Shown here: positions 61,228-64,000 of the stretch, in pieces
Layout of the letters: every line of letters starts with the position of its first letter
Position numbering within the stretch: the stretch's first letter is position 1
NCBI GenBank assembly: GCA_009777955.1
Contig: WRKW01000006.1
Coordinates: 1-64,000, forward strand
DNA: 64,000 nt
Source: Alphaproteobacteria bacterium
Lineage (GTDB): Bacteria > Pseudomonadota > Alphaproteobacteria > Rs-D84
Direction: 5' to 3'
Notes under the pieces: model-generated
Told to the model about the DNA's origin: nothing
The model's database searches: none
Seen by the model: only the letters and a program-made list of their open reading frames with translations
Position numbers and translations under genes: made by a program

Positions 61228-61536
61228 ATGAAAAAACTTATTTTCGGATTTATGTTAATATGTTCCGTGAATGTTGCCTTGGCTTCATCATGGCCGGCCA
61301 ATTGTCCCTCTGGAATGACAATAGAAAATGACAGTAACGCTGTTATCAGGGATTCTAATAATGATTCTAGCTATGATTGTACCCAGGTTGTTTTGTGCAA
61401 TAATTCCGCGGTAGACGGGTGTTTGTTGGGTGAAAGAGGTCTGAACCATACCGATGCAAATACACCATCCAGGGGAACATATAGAATTCCCACCACCGGT
61501 AACAATATAGAAAACGAAGTATGCTGGGCTAAATGA
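61228..61536 (+). CDS. Small secreted Cys protein
   Basis: A 102-residue protein with signal peptide (MKKLIFGFMLICSVNVALAS) and five to six cysteines in a Ser/Asn-rich chain, ending NEVCWAK. The final CW resembles the start of the CWC motif in the neighbours, and the stop codon follows almost at once. It could be a truncated relative whose C-terminal half is lost, or simply a short protein. It shares a transcript with the upstream gene. Confidence 0.5.
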   Translation: MKKLIFGFMLICSVNVALASSWPANCPSGMTIENDSNAVIRDSNNDSSYDCTQVVLCNNSAVDGCLLGERGLNHTDANTPSRGTYRIPTTGNNIENEVCWAK

Positions 61537-61620
61537 TAAAACTGAATAGCAAGAATTTATCTTTTCGGTGCTATTATTGTCATTGTTGTAAAGACCAATT
61601 ATCTTTTTAACTGCAACGAA

Positions 61621-61661
61621 GCTATCGCCATTCCCGTTGCTGGTCGCGCCGTAGCGATAGC
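61621..61661. repeat. GCTATCGC...GCGATAGC inverted repeat
   Basis: Eight-base arms around a 25-nt loop in the gap before ssb. Confidence 0.45.
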
Positions 61662-61696
61662 AAAGGTGGAAAACAAAATCCCTTGTAAAAAAAAGC

Positions 61697-61721
61697 TATT
61701 CGCGGGCAAAGCCCGCGAATA
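61697..61721. terminator. Perfect 11-bp stem TATTCGCGGGC hairpin
   Basis: TATTCGCGGGC, AAA, GCCCGCGAATA, near the ssb stop; related to the imperfect hairpin at 29443. It may terminate transcription from both sides. Confidence 0.6.
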
Positions 61722-61754
61722 AAATTATAATTTCTGCCGATCTGCGATTATCGA

Positions 61755-62210
61755 CTAAAAGGGTATGTCATCGCCTATTTGTGCGACAGATATTTCCTCG
61801 CGCGGTTGTGGGGTTGATTGCGTTTGGCTGTCGCCATAGTTACCACTTTCCCCCGATGACTTTGTTCCGCCCAAAAGTATCATTTGTGCACCCATGTTTT
61901 GCAGAACAACTTCCGTAGTCCAGACATCTTGACCCTGTTGATTTTGCCATTTGCGAGTGCGCAAGGTGCCTTCTACATAAATTTTTGTTCCTTTTTGCAA
62001 GAAACGTTCTGCCACTTCGGCAAGGTTGGGGTTAAAAATTACCACACGATGCCATTCTGTCTGCTCGCGTCGTTCCCCGGTGTTTTTATCTTTCCAAGAT
62101 TCGCTGGTCGCCAGCGAAAAAGTTACGATTTTCCCGGTCTGACTGCTGCGCACCTGTGGATCTTGACCCAAATTTCCCAGCAATGTCACTTTGTTTATAC
62201 TTCCTGCCAT
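61755..62210 (-). CDS. ssb: Single-stranded DNA-binding protein
   Basis: SSB coats single-stranded DNA in replication and repair. The 151-residue protein has the OB fold (INKVTLLGNLGQDPQVR, TSESWKDKNTGERREQTEWHRVVIF, YVEGTLRTRKWQNQQGQDVWTTEVV), a disordered Gln/Ser-rich linker and the acidic protein-interaction tip ending DDIPF. Complete and of normal length. It stands alone, with the gap before it containing hairpins. Confidence 0.96.
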   Translation of the reverse strand: MAGSINKVTLLGNLGQDPQVRSSQTGKIVTFSLATSESWKDKNTGERREQTEWHRVVIFNPNLAEVAERFLQKGTKIYVEGTLRTRKWQNQQGQDVWTTEVVLQNMGAQMILLGGTKSSGESGNYGDSQTQSTPQPREEISVAQIGDDIPF

Positions 62211-62279
62211 GATTCTTCCTTTTTTTGTTTTATCATGTATGAATTAAAGCGAAAAGCATGTGTTAAAGCAAGAAAAAAG

Positions 62280-62483
62280 TTATTTTTTCACCGCCCACCA
62301 AAGTCCCATCAGCCAACCAATGCCTGTCCAGCCGAATACCCAGCTGGAAAATCGAACTTGAGCCATTTGAACCCCGGCAATTTTATTCTGCCGTGCCAAC
62401 CATGCTGGAAACATCCAAATGATCCAGATGATACCGATTGCAAATATGTATTTAATTATCAAAACGGCCAGTTTAAATTCCAT
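62280..62483 (-). CDS. Superinfection-immunity-like small membrane protein
   Basis: A 67-residue protein with two membrane helices ([23 protein letters not shown] and the [15 protein letters not shown] end). The FPxxxA...GWTxxGWxxxLxWA pattern resembles the superinfection immunity family, found widely in bacteria as a short membrane domain. Its role here is unknown. ATG 62483 overlaps the eno stop by 11 nt; the track frame adds 61 residues antisense-like inside eno and is not used. Confidence 0.6.
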   Translation of the reverse strand: MEFKLAVLIIKYIFAIGIIWIIWMFPAWLARQNKIAGVQMAQVRFSSWVFGWTGIGWLMGLWWAVKK

Positions 62484-63732
62484 ACCTTGCCTTTCCACCC
62501 AAATGTTCTTCAATACGCAGCAATTGATTGTATTTTGCCACGCGGTCTGTGCGTGACATACTGCCTGTTTTAATCTGGCCGGCATTTGTTGCGACGGCAA
62601 GATCCGCAATCGCTGTATCTTCCGTTTCGCCCGAACGATGGGATATGATAACCCCGTATCCTGCATCTTGTGCCATTCTTATCGCATCGAAAGTTTCAAT
62701 AAGGCTGCCGATCTGGTTTATCTTTACAAGAATCGCATTGGCTATCCCCGAATCAATCCCGCGTCGCAGACGTTCCGGATTGGTAACAAACAGATCATCG
62801 CCGATCAGCTGGATGCGTGAACCGATTCGTTGGGTCATCAATTTCCATCCGTCCCAATCGTCTTCGGCCAATCCATCTTCGATTGATATAATGGGATAAC
62901 TGGCAATTAAATTTTCGTAAAACTCTATCATCTGTTCAGATGACAGTTTTTTTCCTTCAAATTCGTATTTTCCATCCTTGTAAAATTCCGTTGATGCAAC
63001 ATCCATGCCGAAAGCTATGTCTTTTCCGGCCGTATAACCTGCGGTTGAAATTGCTTCCATAATCGTATCAAGTGCTTCTTTTGTGCTGTTGAAATTTGGG
63101 GCGAATCCACCCTCGTCGCCGACGTTTGTGGAATTTCCGTCTTGTTGTAAAATGGATTTCAAGGAATGAAAAATTTCTGTTCCCATGCGAATTGCTTCGG
63201 ATTCAGTCTTTGCGCCAACGGGGATAATCATGAATTCTTGGACATCCAATCCATTGTCTGCATGCGCGCCGCCATTGATAATATTCATCATTGGTCGGGG
63301 CAGGGTATTTCCATTTGTTCCGTAAATCGTGGCCATGTGTTCGTATAGCGGTCTTCCTGTCTGTATAGCGGCGGCCATTGCCGATGCCATGGATACAGCA
63401 AGTATCGCGTTCGCGCCCAAGCGCGATTTATTTTGCGTTCCATCCAAATCCAGCATTGTTTTATCCAACAGTTTTTGATCGCGTGCGTCAATTCCTTTTA
63501 TCGCCGCTGCGATTTCATTGTTTACGTTGGCAACGGCTTTGGATACCCCTTTGCCCATAAAGATTTTGCCGCCATCACGCAGTTCAAGTGCTTCGTGGGT
63601 TCCGGTTGATGCGCCGCTGGGCACTGCTGCGCGACCGACCGCGCCGCCGCTTAATGTAATTTCTGATTCTATTGTGGGATTGCCACGGCTATCTATAATC
63701 TGCCGTGCGTGCACTTTAAGTATTTCAAACAT
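62473..63732 (-). CDS. eno: Enolase
   Basis: Enolase converts 2-phosphoglycerate to phosphoenolpyruvate with Mg. The 419-residue protein has [22 protein letters not shown], the loop [17 protein letters not shown], metal-binding aspartate and glutamate in [14 protein letters not shown] and [13 protein letters not shown], and the catalytic Lys in [12 protein letters not shown]. It is slightly short of the usual 425-430 residues, ending LGGKARYGI. Part of the same glycolytic set as fba. Confidence 0.96.
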   Translation of the reverse strand: MFEILKVHARQIIDSRGNPTIESEITLSGGAVGRAAVPSGASTGTHEALELRDGGKIFMGKGVSKAVANVNNEIAAAIKGIDARDQKLLDKTMLDLDGTQNKSRLGANAILAVSMASAMAAAIQTGRPLYEHMATIYGTNGNTLPRPMMNIINGGAHADNGLDVQEFMIIPVGAKTESEAIRMGTEIFHSLKSILQQDGNSTNVGDEGGFAPNFNSTKEALDTIMEAISTAGYTAGKDIAFGMDVASTEFYKDGKYEFEGKKLSSEQMIEFYENLIASYPIISIEDGLAEDDWDGWKLMTQRIGSRIQLIGDDLFVTNPERLRRGIDSGIANAILVKINQIGSLIETFDAIRMAQDAGYGVIISHRSGETEDTAIADLAVATNAGQIKTGSMSRTDRVAKYNQLLRIEEHLGGKARYGI

Positions 63733-63855
63733 AATTCCTTCCTTTCTTTAATCGCATTTATAGACGATAGAAAGGGCAAAGGGCAAGGGGAAAAATAATG
63801 GACAGAATTTAGAATTCGTAAAATGTGGGATGATATTCGATTCGCGTACTTTTAT

Positions 63856-64000
63856 TTACATTGCGAAATTTTCGCCAAGATATACTTTGCGTACAACCGG
63901 GTCTTTTACTATTTCCGGTGTCGTGCCATGCTTTAATATTTTTCCATCATGCAATACATAAGATCGGTCTGTAATACCAAGCGTTTCGCGTACATTATGG
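63856..64000 (-). CDS. lptB: LPS export ABC ATPase LptB, C-terminal part
   Basis: The last 47 codons of a gene running off the right edge. HNVRETLGITDRSYVLHDGK, then GTTPEIVKDPVVRKVYLGENF, matches the end of LptB, the ATPase that powers lipopolysaccharide transport to the outer membrane. The switch His is at the edge. It implies the cell makes LPS. The stop is the TAA at 63856-63858. Too short for the ORF track. Confidence 0.85.
   Translation of the reverse strand, partial: HNVRETLGITDRSYVLHDGKILKHGTTPEIVKDPVVRKVYLGENFAM

Overview
The window looks like chromosome of a compact, anaerobic Alphaproteobacterium, probably host- or gut-associated. The evidence is gene content: DnaA, DnaN, ParE, UvrC, DprA, GatCAB, MiaB, TolB, FtsEX, a CarD regulator and LptB of alphaproteobacterial type, with a single-chain pyruvate:ferredoxin oxidoreductase (55.2-58.8 kb) that implies oxygen-free pyruvate metabolism. 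Promoters are easy to read as TTGACA-like/TATAAT-like pairs with 16-17 nt spacers. Genes are tightly packed, many with 4-nt ATGA overlaps. The lineage (for example the uncultured gut Rs-D84/RF32-type groups) is inferred, not proven.

Layout. 0.2-7.2 kb: rbfA with two unknown neighbours, a DedA/YqaA protein, ftsE-ftsX-DUF218-plsC, a thermonuclease-like protein and tolB. 7.2-10.5 kb: accessory region with a CopG-type antitoxin-like gene, repeats, the first complete Cys-rich variable protein and a glycosyltransferase. 10.5-13.9 kb: efp, dapA, ppa, dnaN. 14.0-15.9 kb: repeats, the second variable protein and an outer-membrane protein. 15.9-25.6 kb: asmA-like, rluC-like, a type IVb prepilin, uvrC, pgsA, dnaA, dprA, plsY, rpsT. 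25.7-34.1 kb: TcpQ-like protein and PilN-like secretin, a 5'-truncated variable-protein gene, a 1000-residue Cys-rich secreted protein. 34.1-50.8 kb: sufBC, an AI-2E family permease, dnaJ, parE, fba, LysM and DUF1460 proteins, an RNase D-like gene, ruvX, gatCAB, miaB. 50.8-55.0 kb: repeats, the third complete variable protein, a glycosyltransferase, ctpA. 55.2-64 kb: nifJ, a BamE-like lipoprotein, carD, two secreted Cys proteins, ssb, eno and the end of lptB.

The most unusual feature is a dispersed family of secreted Cys-rich proteins (8.3, 14.3 and 51.2 kb, a truncated copy at 29.2 kb, and a promoter of another copy at base 1). Their last 34-37 codons differ almost entirely at codon positions 1 and 2 while position 3 is kept (NNC or NNT). 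That is the footprint of adenine-directed mutagenesis by a diversity-generating retroelement (DGR). The reverse transcriptase and template repeat are not in this window and must be acting from elsewhere if the reading is right. All complete copies share an almost identical promoter/leader and signal peptide, and all four visible 3' ends abut an array of hairpin repeats seen nowhere else in the window. Two copies sit beside glycosyltransferase genes. Non-variable proteins at 33.7 and 60.6 kb carry a related CWC / CxxxCxxxC domain.

The other accessory theme is export: a type IVb-like prepilin, a lipoprotein secretin with its TcpQ-like partner, and several secreted disulfide-rich proteins, suggesting a surface displayed through pilus- or secretin-type machinery. 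The rest is housekeeping.
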